Assembly (NCBI RefSeq): GCF_000253255.1
Contig: NC_015580.1
Coordinates: 1,687,001-1,751,000 of the forward strand
Source of the DNA: Novosphingobium sp. PP1Y
GTDB lineage: Bacteria; Pseudomonadota; Alphaproteobacteria; Sphingomonadales; Sphingomonadaceae
Direction of reading: 5' to 3'
DNA length: 64,000 bases
Below the pieces are notes generated by a model. It worked only from the letters and a program-made list of their open reading frames with translations. It made no database searches and was not told the DNA's origin. The position numbers and the translations under genes are program-made. Shown here piece after piece: positions 36,939-45,508 of the stretch. Position 1 is the stretch's first letter, and each line of letters begins with the position of its first letter.

Positions 36939-36976
36939 CCTTCATGTCGTCGCAAATCTCTGCGACGACATGAAGG
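36939..36976 (+). promoter_or_regulatory. Perfect 16-bp inverted repeat covering the ribosome-binding site of the lasso precursor
   Basis: CCTTCATGTCGTCGCA (36939-36954), 6-nt loop AATCTC, TGCGACGACATGAAGG (36961-36976). The 3' arm includes the first bases of the AAGGAGG Shine-Dalgarno (36973-36979), whose ATG is at 36985. As RNA it would form a very stable hairpin that partly hides the ribosome-binding site; as DNA it could be an operator for a dimeric repressor. Confidence 0.8.
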
Positions 36977-36984
36977 AGGTAATC

Positions 36985-37125
36985 ATGACCGTGATTGACG
37001 AACATCGCGATGACGAGCTGATCGATCTCGGCGCTGTCAGCGCCGCGACCAAGGGCGCCGTCCAGGGCGAGGCCGACCTCGAAGGTCAGCCGCGCCAGAT
37101 CTTCGGCGCCATCTCCGACGACTGA
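36985..37125 (+). CDS. Lasso peptide precursor (A gene)
   Basis: 46 aa, with AAGGAGG 5 nt before ATG 36985. Leader residues 1-23 end in SAATK, with the Thr at position -2 that lasso peptidases require and TK|G as in microcin J25. The predicted core starts at Gly24: ring GAVQGEAD closes Gly1 to Asp8 (an 8-residue macrolactam), and the tail of 15 residues starts LEGQPRQ and ends GAISDD. The GQP and GAISDD elements resemble sphingonodin-type lasso peptides from Sphingobium as I remember them. Phe17 in the tail could be a steric lock. The B and C genes follow, which makes the call strong. Confidence 0.93.
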   Translation: MTVIDEHRDDELIDLGAVSAATKGAVQGEADLEGQPRQIFGAISDD

Positions 37126-37133
37126 GCAAACCG

Positions 37134-37161
37134 GCGCGCTCCGGCTCTTGCCGGGGCGCGT
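37134..37161 (+). promoter_or_regulatory. Hairpin between lasso A and B genes
   Basis: CGCGCTCCGGC (37135-37145), tetraloop TCTT, GCCGGGGCGCG (37150-37160): an 11-bp stem with one G-U wobble, extended by a terminal G-U. It lies 9 bp after the precursor stop. No U-tract follows, so it probably stabilises the precursor mRNA or partly attenuates, giving more A than B and C. Confidence 0.6.
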
Positions 37162-37182
37162 CACTGCCAAGGCGCCGCGACC

Positions 37183-37854
37183 ATGTTCTTCTCCTTGCGC
37201 GACAACCTCCATCACTGCACGGCGAGTGGACGCACGATCGTGCTCGACATCGAGGCCGACCGGTATCTCGCGCTGCCGCCTGGCATGGATGAGGCTTTCC
37301 GCCGCGCGGCAGGCGGTGAACCCTGCAGTCCGGATGAGGTCCGCGTTCTGCAACCGCTGCTGGCCCGGGGCATGCTCATCGAGCAGGCGCACGCCTCTCC
37401 CACTGATGGGTCATCTCGAATTGTCCCGGCGTCCCGAGATGTCATTTCGAGCGCAGGTGAGCACCCTGGTCCATCCATGCTCGCGCGGGTCGCCGTTGCC
37501 CAATGCATTGTCGCATGGCGGATCCGGTTTCGTGGGCTGTCAGCGATCATACGGGATATGGAAAGTCGTAAGCTTGCTGCCGGAGCAGGCGGTGCCGAAC
37601 GGCATGACCATGAATATGCCGGGATAAATGCGGCCTTCGAGGCGCTCGGCCTGGTCTTCCGGCGTTCGGACCGGTGCCTCGTCCGCTCGCTGGCCTTTAT
37701 CTGGATCTGCCTGCGCCGCGGCCTTGCCCCCAGCCTTGTATTCGGCGTGCAGGCCAGCCCGTTTTCCGCGCATTGCTGGGTGCAGCAAGGCGATGTTGTT
37801 CTCAACGACACCATCGAGAATGTCCGCCCCTTCACGCCGATCATGGCTGTGTGA
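37183..37854 (+). CDS. Lasso peptide B protein, fused RRE + transglutaminase-like leader peptidase
   Basis: 223 aa. Residues 1-75 are PqqD-like, the RiPP recognition element that binds the leader (LDIEADRYLALPPGMDEAFRR). Residues 95-223 are the B2 cysteine-protease domain, with a predicted catalytic triad Cys165 (DRCLVRSLAF), His197 (SAHCWVQQGD) and Asp209 (VVLNDTIE); the His-Asp spacing of 12 is as in McjB. It cleaves after Lys23 of the precursor. The fused form is usual in proteobacterial lasso clusters. Its stop overlaps the C-gene start (TGATG). Confidence 0.93.
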   Translation: MFFSLRDNLHHCTASGRTIVLDIEADRYLALPPGMDEAFRRAAGGEPCSPDEVRVLQPLLARGMLIEQAHASPTDGSSRIVPASRDVISSAGEHPGPSMLARVAVAQCIVAWRIRFRGLSAIIRDMESRKLAAGAGGAERHDHEYAGINAAFEALGLVFRRSDRCLVRSLAFIWICLRRGLAPSLVFGVQASPFSAHCWVQQGDVVLNDTIENVRPFTPIMAV

Positions 37855-39596
37855 TGGCGCTACGCTACATTCTCTTCCATTCGCCGGACGCAGATGAACG
37901 CGAAGATGCGGCTCGCCGGGTCGGGCAGCTCTGCGGTCTCACCATTGTCCCGGTGCCGGGCGCGTTTTCGCTGCTGGTGAGCGATGAAAGCGATGTTCTG
38001 CCCATTCCCGGTAGCGGCGCGGTAATCGGCACGATCTTTCATCGCCATGGTCCTCCTGAAGCCATTCGCGACTTTGATCAGCGCGCTGCCGACGCCATCC
38101 GAAAAACAGGCGGCGCCCACCTTATCGAGAGGTATTGGGGCGGTTATCTTGCGGCGTTCGAGATGCCCGGCGGCGCGTGCGTCCTGCGAGCGCCCATGGG
38201 CGCACTGCCATGCTTCCGATTGCGGCAAGGCGGCCTGCACGTCTTCGCCTCCGATCCAGGTATCCTGGTGAAGGCGGGGCTTCTGGCGCCCAGGATCGAC
38301 TGGGACGCATTGCAGCGCCAACTTTTCATGCGCGACTTGCCATCGCACCGGACGGCCATCGTCGGGCTGAGCGAGATGCTTCCAGGTACACGCGCCATTC
38401 TTGCCGAGGGCGGCGAGGGTGTCAGCCAATGCTGGTCGCCATGGGATTATGCCGCGACGCTCGATGTCATGGAGCCCGAGGACAGTGCGGAGCGATTGGC
38501 GCGCGCGCTGCAGCAGTGCATATCGGCATGGGGCTCACGCTACGCGAACATTCTTCTCAGCGTTTCTGGCGGCCTCGATTCGTCAATCGTTGCCACGACG
38601 CTGGCAGACCGGGGCCGTCCCCTCTCGTGCCTGACCCTTGCGACCAGCGATCCGAGCGGTGATGAGCGTAGCTATGCCCGGATCATTGCCGCGCATTGCC
38701 ACGCCAATCTCCATGAGTGCGGCTATGCTCTCGATGCCATCGATCTTGATCGTTCGGTGGTAGCCCATCTTCCCCGTCCTTGCGGAAGGACGCACGAGCT
38801 GGCTTTTCGCGCCGTGGTGACCGCCAAAGCGGCAGAGCTCGACGCAGATGCCTATTTTACCGGGAATGGCGGCGACAATGTTTTCTACAACAGCGCCTCG
38901 GCGCGGCCGATCGCCGATCGCTATCTGGCCGAAGGCATGGGGCCAGGGCTCGTCCGTACGCTGCGCGACGTCTGCGCGGTCACCGGCGCTAGCGCCTGGC
39001 AGGCGATGTGCGAGGCTCGCCGGGTTCTGAAGCGAAGGCGGAGGGGCTATGTCTGGCGAACCGATCCCTTGTTCCTGAACCGCGATATCGTTGCACATGA
39101 AAGCCGCCAACCTGCTGAACACCCATGGCTCGAAGCTCCAGACGAGGCCTTTCCGGGAAAGGCAGGCCACGTGGCTATGTTGCTGCGCATGCAGCAGCAT
39201 CTCGACGGCTACGACCGAGGTCTGCCATTCACGCTGGTCAATCCGCTCGTCTCGCAGCCGATCGTCGAAACCTGCCTTGCCATTCCGACCTGGGCGATGT
39301 GCAATGGGGGCATCAATCGTGCTGTCGCCCGAGCGGCTTACGCATCACGGCTTCCACCCCAAATTCTCGAGCGGCGTTCAAAGGCCGGACCTGACAGCTT
39401 CATCGTGGAATTGCTCACGAGCCGGATGGGCGAGATCCGCGAAAGGTTGCTCGAAGGCCGCCTCGCCTCACAGGGATTGCTCGATCTCGACGCGCTGGCA
39501 ACCTGCCTCAGCGAGAGCAGGTTGCACACGGCATCCGACTACATGCGGATCATGGCCCTGCTCGATACCGAAGCCTGGATCGGACATTGGTCGTGA
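37854..39596 (+). CDS. Lasso peptide C protein, asparagine-synthetase-like macrolactam synthetase
   Basis: 580 aa. The C-terminal AsnB domain has the ATP pyrophosphatase loop LSVSGGLDSSI (about residues 236-246) and GNGGDNVFY near residue 337. The N-terminal third is the degenerate glutaminase-like domain of this class. It adenylates the side-chain carboxylate of core Asp8 and joins it to Gly1 after leader removal. A further C-terminal motif, RRSKAGPDSF, is common to AsnB-like lasso cyclases. Confidence 0.94.
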   Translation: MALRYILFHSPDADEREDAARRVGQLCGLTIVPVPGAFSLLVSDESDVLPIPGSGAVIGTIFHRHGPPEAIRDFDQRAADAIRKTGGAHLIERYWGGYLAAFEMPGGACVLRAPMGALPCFRLRQGGLHVFASDPGILVKAGLLAPRIDWDALQRQLFMRDLPSHRTAIVGLSEMLPGTRAILAEGGEGVSQCWSPWDYAATLDVMEPEDSAERLARALQQCISAWGSRYANILLSVSGGLDSSIVATTLADRGRPLSCLTLATSDPSGDERSYARIIAAHCHANLHECGYALDAIDLDRSVVAHLPRPCGRTHELAFRAVVTAKAAELDADAYFTGNGGDNVFYNSASARPIADRYLAEGMGPGLVRTLRDVCAVTGASAWQAMCEARRVLKRRRRGYVWRTDPLFLNRDIVAHESRQPAEHPWLEAPDEAFPGKAGHVAMLLRMQQHLDGYDRGLPFTLVNPLVSQPIVETCLAIPTWAMCNGGINRAVARAAYASRLPPQILERRSKAGPDSFIVELLTSRMGEIRERLLEGRLASQGLLDLDALATCLSESRLHTASDYMRIMALLDTEAWIGHWS

Positions 39597-39632
39597 CCAT
39601 TCGCGCCATACGGCCGACCTCGAAACCTGTTG

Positions 39633-41795
39633 TCACGGTGTTGATGACGACGAGTGTGGACCGCCGTCGGCGTCCGCTTTCCGGGCGCGCTTCGCCAGCC
39701 GATCCCGTAACGCCTGCCAACGCGTAGTTTCGGCGGGAGGCGCATCGGGCGCAGAGCCTTTGAACCAGAAGTCGAACCAGGCGAGATTGCGCCGGTAGAC
39801 CGCTAGGCGATGGGCCGGTTGCCATTTGACGTGATCTTCATGGGGATAGACGTAGAGGTCTATCGGCGCGTTCACTTCGGCAAGCGCCGTATAGGTCTCC
39901 AGCGCGGGCAGAAGCTCGTTGTCCGAAAGCTGCATGAGTACTGGAAACGCAACGCGCCGGGGTTGCTGGGCCCATGAGATTTCGTTCCAGAATTGCGGTG
40001 CGTTCTCCGACTGGTGCGGCCAGCCTGTTTGCACGTACTGGCGCGCGACGGCCGGGCCGAGCACGGCCATCTGCGAGCGTTCCCAGCAGCAGCTGCTCAT
40101 GGCGGCGAGCGCGAAATACTTGCTGTGAAGGCCCGCGAACTGCACCGTGGAAGCTCCGTCGCTGAGACCCGTGATGCCGACCCGTGCAGGGTCGACGATG
40201 CCGCGATCGATCAGCGTCTGGGCGGCCGTCTCGATCGCCGACAGGACATTCTTCCGGTCCTTGAAACCCACAAGATCCGCCTTGTCGAGATCGGTATAGC
40301 TTGTCGCATCAGGGACAGCGACAGGCGAGCGTGGCCGCTGGATGCTCAGGACCGCATAGCCCCGATTGGCAAAGGCCTGGATGGGATACTCATCGCCCGT
40401 CCCGCCCCGCAGGAAGCCGCGCGAGATGTATTGCACGACAATAAGCGGATAGCGCTGGCCGGGCTTGTAGCCGGCCGGATAGACCAGATCACCGAAGCTC
40501 TCGGTGCCGTAGGCGGTCTTCCATGTAAGCCGCTCGACCTGTCCAAGCCGCAACTTGCCGAATTCCGGGTTAGGGTCGAACAGCACTTCGTTCTCTCCGG
40601 AACCAAACCGAAGGAGGCTGATATTCCTTGGCGCGCTTGAGCCTTCTTCGACGCAGACCATGGCATCATGCAAGGGTGCGCAGTCGACCAGCAAACCGGG
40701 CGTGACGTAAAGGCGTTTGACGGTTCGCGCGCCCGGTTTCCATTCGTAGATGGCCGTCAGGCTGTCGGCCCAGCCTTCCAGATGCGTGAAGCGGACCCGC
40801 TGGCCATCGGCAGACCAGCCCAGCAAGGTCGTGACAGATCGGCATGCTTGTGCCTCGCAACTGATGGGCGATCCGGTGAGGCTTTCTGCCACCAGTTGCG
40901 GGCGGGGTGGAAATCGCTCCGATAGTGTCGGCTTCGTCCAGGCTCGTCTGCCTGATGGCGAGACCGCAACGGCAATCGCGCCCGGCGGGCCACGTGGTTT
41001 GTCATCCTGCAGCAGAGCCGCTTCTGCCTCAGTTGCTGCGCGAACCTTCCCGCTGGCCAAATCGAGCGCGAAGGTCTCGACCGGGATCGGGGGCGAGGGG
41101 AACGGCCTCCTTGAGGCGTTGGGCGCGAAGCGGTCATCGAAATGAAAGCCGGAAAGGCCCTCCTGATCGATCTGGCCCCACGCCGCCTGTAGCGCGGGAC
41201 TGGCCGAATAGACGATCGTCCGGCCGTCCCCGGCGATCCGGAAATCGACTATATCGGTATCGGAATGGGTGACGGGAGCACTGTGGCTCCCGTCGATGCG
41301 TGTCCGCCATATTTGTATGGTGGTTCCCGTGCGTTTCAGGAACGCGATGGCCTTGTTGTCGGGAAACCACCTCGGCGTGATCACTTTTGCGAAGCCCGAG
41401 GGGAAATCTGCCTTTCCTGGTAGCGCAGGGAAGCGCCAGCGAATGATGTCGTGATGTTGATCGACGAGCACGGCCTGTGCGCCGGGGCGTGCCTCCATCA
41501 CGGCCATGCCCTGACAATAGCTATTGTTCTGCGGGGCAGCCCGGTGAATCTCGAATGCCAGCCATTTTCCATCCGGCGACACCGAAACTATCGGCTGCCG
41601 CATATCCGGGATGGAGCCGATATCGCGCAGTTGTAAAAGGTCGAGCGGTGTCAGGGCCCGATGCGGTCCATCCTTGTCCAGCTTGCCGGGAACGAGGGAG
41701 TGGCAGTCTTCGGGGGCTGCCGAAGCCGGTTTCGCGCAGAGAAAGCCAGCAAGCACCAGTGCCGCTGTCGCCGCTTGGGCAAGGATGACCCGCAT
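39633..41795 (-). CDS. Lasso peptide isopeptidase (AtxE-type, prolyl-oligopeptidase fold)
   Basis: 720 aa with a signal peptide (ALVLAGFLCAKPASA). An N-terminal beta-propeller precedes the S9-type hydrolase domain: nucleophile in GITGLSDGAST (Ser about 547), Asp in SDNELLPALE and His in YPHEDHVKW. The early PEDCHSLVPGKLD and the cysteine-rich MSSCCWERSQ are typical of lasso isopeptidases. It opens the macrolactam ring of the imported cognate lasso peptide. Convergent with the C gene and 5 bp downstream of the TonB receptor gene. Confidence 0.92.
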   Translation of the reverse strand: MRVILAQAATAALVLAGFLCAKPASAAPEDCHSLVPGKLDKDGPHRALTPLDLLQLRDIGSIPDMRQPIVSVSPDGKWLAFEIHRAAPQNNSYCQGMAVMEARPGAQAVLVDQHHDIIRWRFPALPGKADFPSGFAKVITPRWFPDNKAIAFLKRTGTTIQIWRTRIDGSHSAPVTHSDTDIVDFRIAGDGRTIVYSASPALQAAWGQIDQEGLSGFHFDDRFAPNASRRPFPSPPIPVETFALDLASGKVRAATEAEAALLQDDKPRGPPGAIAVAVSPSGRRAWTKPTLSERFPPRPQLVAESLTGSPISCEAQACRSVTTLLGWSADGQRVRFTHLEGWADSLTAIYEWKPGARTVKRLYVTPGLLVDCAPLHDAMVCVEEGSSAPRNISLLRFGSGENEVLFDPNPEFGKLRLGQVERLTWKTAYGTESFGDLVYPAGYKPGQRYPLIVVQYISRGFLRGGTGDEYPIQAFANRGYAVLSIQRPRSPVAVPDATSYTDLDKADLVGFKDRKNVLSAIETAAQTLIDRGIVDPARVGITGLSDGASTVQFAGLHSKYFALAAMSSCCWERSQMAVLGPAVARQYVQTGWPHQSENAPQFWNEISWAQQPRRVAFPVLMQLSDNELLPALETYTALAEVNAPIDLYVYPHEDHVKWQPAHRLAVYRRNLAWFDFWFKGSAPDAPPAETTRWQALRDRLAKRARKADADGGPHSSSSTP

Positions 41796-41800
41796 GATGC

Positions 41801-44386
41801 TTACCAGGCCTTGGACAGGCCGAGGCTGACGCTTCGGCCTATGACGGGGTAATTGGTGGCATCGTAAGTCGGTGCGGCCGCGGACGAATTGCGGATCGTG
41901 GCGGGCATCTCGTTGAAGATGTTGAGCAGCGAAAGCGTGACCTCGATGCCGGAGAGAAATCCTGCGGTTTCCGAAGTCCGCACCTGCGCGACGGCATCGA
42001 CGCTGGTGTAGGAGCCGACGCGAACGTAGGGCTGGTAGCGATCATCGAGTGTCCCGCCGATATAGGTGATACTCGGGCTCAGCGTGAAATTGCCGCGCTG
42101 CCAGGTCGCACTGCCCCGCGCGCGCCAGTGCGGGGGATCGAAGATCGTGCCGGCACGCTGGATCGTTGGTTGACCTTCGCTCAGTTTCTGGTTGCTCTTG
42201 AGGTAGCTGACAGCGGCATTGAACCCCAACTGGTCCCCTCGCGCGAACGTCAGCTGATAGTCGGCCGAGGCATCGACGCCCTCCAGTGTCTGGCTTGCCG
42301 CATTCTGCAGACTGTTGTCGACGATCGCGCCGACATTGGCGGGGTCGAAGGCCTGTCCGGTCTGATTGACGAGCCCGAGCGGTAACTCGGCAATGACCGC
42401 ATTAACCTGTTCTGCCGTCGGATTGTAGACGATCAGCCGGTCGTAGATGTCGTTCCCGAAGACCTGCGAGGACGAGGTCGCAGGTTGAACGACCCGGTCC
42501 TTGTAGCGGGTATGAAAGTAGCTGACCTCCAGGCGAAGGCCTTCGGCGAATGCGGGCGTAGCGGTTACCGTAGCGGTCCAGGTTGTCGCCTTTTCCGGCT
42601 TCAGGTCCGGGCTCACGCCGCCGAGCAGGAGGACAGGCTGACCGCCCGGCGCTGCCGGTACGAAGTAGCTTGCATTGAGGAGATTGCCTTCCGGGACCTT
42701 GTTGATCTGCGCCAGCGTCGGGGCCTTGAAGGACTTGCCCCAGGTGCCCTTGATCGCCAAACCGCTGACCGGTTCATAGACAACCCCGAACTTGGGCGTC
42801 GTCGTGCCGCCAAAGCGCTCGTAATCCTCGTAGCGCGCCGCGCCCGTCAGCCGAAAGCGATGAACCAGCGGGACGTTGTTGTCAGGGCCAACCAGCGGAA
42901 GCGAGAGCTCGCCATAGCCGAACCACACGTCCTGCCCGCTCGTGTAATCGACAAGCGTGCTGGTAGCACCGCCGCGCGTCGAGCGGATGTTGGCGTCGAG
43001 GCTGACAGATCGCCACCCGCCGCCCAAGGCGAGGCGTGCCTTTCCGCCCGGCAGTTGCAGAAGGCCGCCTTCCGCGCTCGCTTCCAGCGTATCCAGGGTA
43101 TTGTCATAGAAGATCCGGTTGCGGGAGAACTCCGCACCGCCCAGGTTCGTGACGGTCGCCGCATCGGAATCGCTGCTGCCATGGACGTAGCCCAATGTGG
43201 CAAGCCAGCCACCCGGCAAAGCCGCCTTGAGACGCGGGGCGATGGACCAGGATTTTACATCCCGCTGCGCCGCCGTGCCATTTACGGTGAAGTCGCCTGT
43301 GGCGAGGAACGCCAGTGCCGTCTTCGAGCTACGTTTGCTGAACTGGCCATCGATCTCGAAACTGAAAATGTCATTGAGCTGCTGATGTCCGGCAAGTACG
43401 GCGCTCTTTTGATTGAGTGAGGGATAAAGAGTGGTCGAACCGTCGAGCGCCGAGGTGATCGAACGTTGCCCGGCCGTCACGTCCGTGGAACGGCTGAAGT
43501 CGCCTGCCACCATGAAGCCGCCACCGTCCCAGCGGCTTCCCGTCACGAGATTGTACTGCTGCTGGACATCGCCGCCTTCGGTTGCGGCGCCCAGGCGGGC
43601 GGATATCTTGCCGCCCTCGTAATCCTGGCGAAGGATGACATTGGCGACGCCTCCGACGGCATCCGAACCATAGAGCGCCGAGGAACCGTCGGCGACGATT
43701 TCCACCCGGTCGATCGCCACGAGCGGGATGGCGGAGATATCGACGCCCTGTACGACGGAATCGTAAGCCGCGCGGTGACCGTCGATGAGCGTCAGCGTCG
43801 CGTCGGCGCCAAGGCCCCTGAGGTTCAGGGTCGAGGAGGAGTTGAAGTTTTCCGATCCCTCCTGGACACTGCCGATGACGCCGGGGTTCTGTCCGCCCGC
43901 ATAGTTCTGCGGAACGCTGCGCGCGTAGGCGCCAAGGTCGGTGATGCCGCGCCGCTCGATCTCATCACGGCTGCTGGCAACCACCGGCGAGGTCGGCACC
44001 GCGCCGCGAATGCGCGACCCGGTGACCGTGATTTCTGGCCCCATGGCAGTTGGTTCGCTTGCAGACTGCGGCGAAGGGGAATTCTCCCGGATGAACACGG
44101 TGCGTCCGGAAACTTGCGCGGTAAGGCCAGTGCCCTTGAGGAGCAGCGCGATGGCTTCTGCCGCGCTGTAGTGCCCCTTGAGGGCCGGTGCGCGTTTGCC
44201 GCTCAGGGCCTCGGACGTTGCTGCCAGTTCGAGGCCGGCAATGCGCGTGACGGCATGAAGCGAGAATTTGAGTTCTTGCGCCGGGAGATCGAAATCACGC
44301 CGGGTGTCCTCCTGCGCCTGTGCGACCGAGCAGATCGCCGTGCTGGAAAGTATGGCCGCGACTAGTAGCCGGCTCTTGTTGTCCAT
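41801..44386 (-). CDS. TonB-dependent receptor with N-terminal STN signalling domain
   Basis: 861 aa with a signal peptide ending SVAQAQED. Residues 30-100 are a secretin/TonB short N-terminal domain (FDLPAQELKFSLHAVTRIAGLEL, LKGTGLTAQVSGRTVFIRE). The plug follows (EITVTGSRIRGAVPTSP, DEIERRGITDLGAYARSVPQ) and then a beta-barrel ending in an aromatic terminus (GLSKAW). STN receptors signal to FecR and an ECF sigma factor, and both are encoded next. It is the likely importer of the lasso peptide. Confidence 0.93.
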   Translation of the reverse strand: MDNKSRLLVAAILSSTAICSVAQAQEDTRRDFDLPAQELKFSLHAVTRIAGLELAATSEALSGKRAPALKGHYSAAEAIALLLKGTGLTAQVSGRTVFIRENSPSPQSASEPTAMGPEITVTGSRIRGAVPTSPVVASSRDEIERRGITDLGAYARSVPQNYAGGQNPGVIGSVQEGSENFNSSSTLNLRGLGADATLTLIDGHRAAYDSVVQGVDISAIPLVAIDRVEIVADGSSALYGSDAVGGVANVILRQDYEGGKISARLGAATEGGDVQQQYNLVTGSRWDGGGFMVAGDFSRSTDVTAGQRSITSALDGSTTLYPSLNQKSAVLAGHQQLNDIFSFEIDGQFSKRSSKTALAFLATGDFTVNGTAAQRDVKSWSIAPRLKAALPGGWLATLGYVHGSSDSDAATVTNLGGAEFSRNRIFYDNTLDTLEASAEGGLLQLPGGKARLALGGGWRSVSLDANIRSTRGGATSTLVDYTSGQDVWFGYGELSLPLVGPDNNVPLVHRFRLTGAARYEDYERFGGTTTPKFGVVYEPVSGLAIKGTWGKSFKAPTLAQINKVPEGNLLNASYFVPAAPGGQPVLLLGGVSPDLKPEKATTWTATVTATPAFAEGLRLEVSYFHTRYKDRVVQPATSSSQVFGNDIYDRLIVYNPTAEQVNAVIAELPLGLVNQTGQAFDPANVGAIVDNSLQNAASQTLEGVDASADYQLTFARGDQLGFNAAVSYLKSNQKLSEGQPTIQRAGTIFDPPHWRARGSATWQRGNFTLSPSITYIGGTLDDRYQPYVRVGSYTSVDAVAQVRTSETAGFLSGIEVTLSLLNIFNEMPATIRNSSAAAPTYDATNYPVIGRSVSLGLSKAW

Positions 44387-44476
44387 GTCCTTGCCCCTGT
44401 GGAGCCCGCGCTGTGTGCGGGCATCAGGGCTAGACGGCGAAGGGTCGAAACCGGTGCGCGAAAAAATACAAAAAAT

Positions 44477-45508
44477 TCATCGCGGCCGCAGGACGAGCTT
44501 GCCCGGTTGGCTTTTATCGACTGTCAGGTCGAGCAATACGGCGAGCTTACGCGCGACAGCATCGGCATCGCGGATGTCGAGATCGACGAACATCTCCTTC
44601 TGCAGAAGCCTGGGTTCCGACACTGAAATCCTGGTGCTGGAATAGGTGTTGGTCTGGGCAATGATATCGCCGAGCGGCATGTCTTCGAAACTCATCGTCC
44701 CTGACAGCCACCGGCCGTCGTTAGCCAGAGCAGCCTGCGGAACCGGCATGACGGCCTGCTGGCGCGATGCAAATTCCAGCTTCTGGCCAGGAACGAGCCT
44801 GACAGGGGTATCCCCGTTCGCGGATGAATTGTGCGCCATGGCGACTGCGACCGAACCGCGCATCAGGTGAACGCGAACCGTGCCGCGCACTTCGACGTCG
44901 AACACGGTCCCTGTCGCCGTGACGCTTCCGCCGGGTGTCTGCACCACAAAAGGCCGCGAGGTATCATGCGCGACTTCGAAGCGGACGCGGCCGCGGGATA
45001 ATTCGATCATGCGCCGGTCCGCCGAAAAGCGGATGGCAATGGCACTGTCCCTGTCGAGCGTGACGACCGATCCGTCGGGGAGCCGGGTCCGGCGAATGTC
45101 ATTGGCATGGGAAGACCAGGATTGGGCGACTATGGGAGCGCCGGAAATGATGGCGTCGCCGGGACTTTGCTGATCGCGCAGCACCAGGAACGCGGCCGAA
45201 CTGGCCGCCAGGACAGAAGCGAGGACCGCGATCGCCCATACGAAGCCAGAATTGCTGAAAGGCCTTCCCGTTGCGGCTCTCGCGTCTGCGGGGCGCAAAT
45301 CGAGTTGGGCTGCACTCCATGTGGCGAGGCGCATTTCCCGGGCAACGCGGTTGTACACGATGAGGTGTTCGGGGCTGCGCATGATCCAGCGTTCAAGGCC
45401 CGCCCGGTGCCGCTCGGGATCGTCGGCCATCTTCATCGCCCACTTATAGGCCTGGCGTTCGATCCGGCGCATGGGTTGGAAGCGTCCTTCTGCTTTGGCG
45501 AGGTTCAC
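44477..45508 (-). CDS. FecR-family anti-sigma factor
   Basis: 343 aa from GTG 45508 (GTGA overlap with the sigma gene). The N-terminal cytoplasmic domain (AYKWAMKMADDPERHRAGLERWIMRSPEH) is followed by one membrane helix (FVWAIAVLASVLAASSAAFLVL), the FecR domain (TRLPDGSVVTLDRDSAIAIRFS, RGRVRFEVAHDTSRPFVVQTPGG) and a C-terminal STN-like region that contacts the receptor. 90 bp separate it from the receptor gene. Confidence 0.93.
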   Translation of the reverse strand: MNLAKAEGRFQPMRRIERQAYKWAMKMADDPERHRAGLERWIMRSPEHLIVYNRVAREMRLATWSAAQLDLRPADARAATGRPFSNSGFVWAIAVLASVLAASSAAFLVLRDQQSPGDAIISGAPIVAQSWSSHANDIRRTRLPDGSVVTLDRDSAIAIRFSADRRMIELSRGRVRFEVAHDTSRPFVVQTPGGSVTATGTVFDVEVRGTVRVHLMRGSVAVAMAHNSSANGDTPVRLVPGQKLEFASRQQAVMPVPQAALANDGRWLSGTMSFEDMPLGDIIAQTNTYSSTRISVSEPRLLQKEMFVDLDIRDADAVARKLAVLLDLTVDKSQPGKLVLRPR

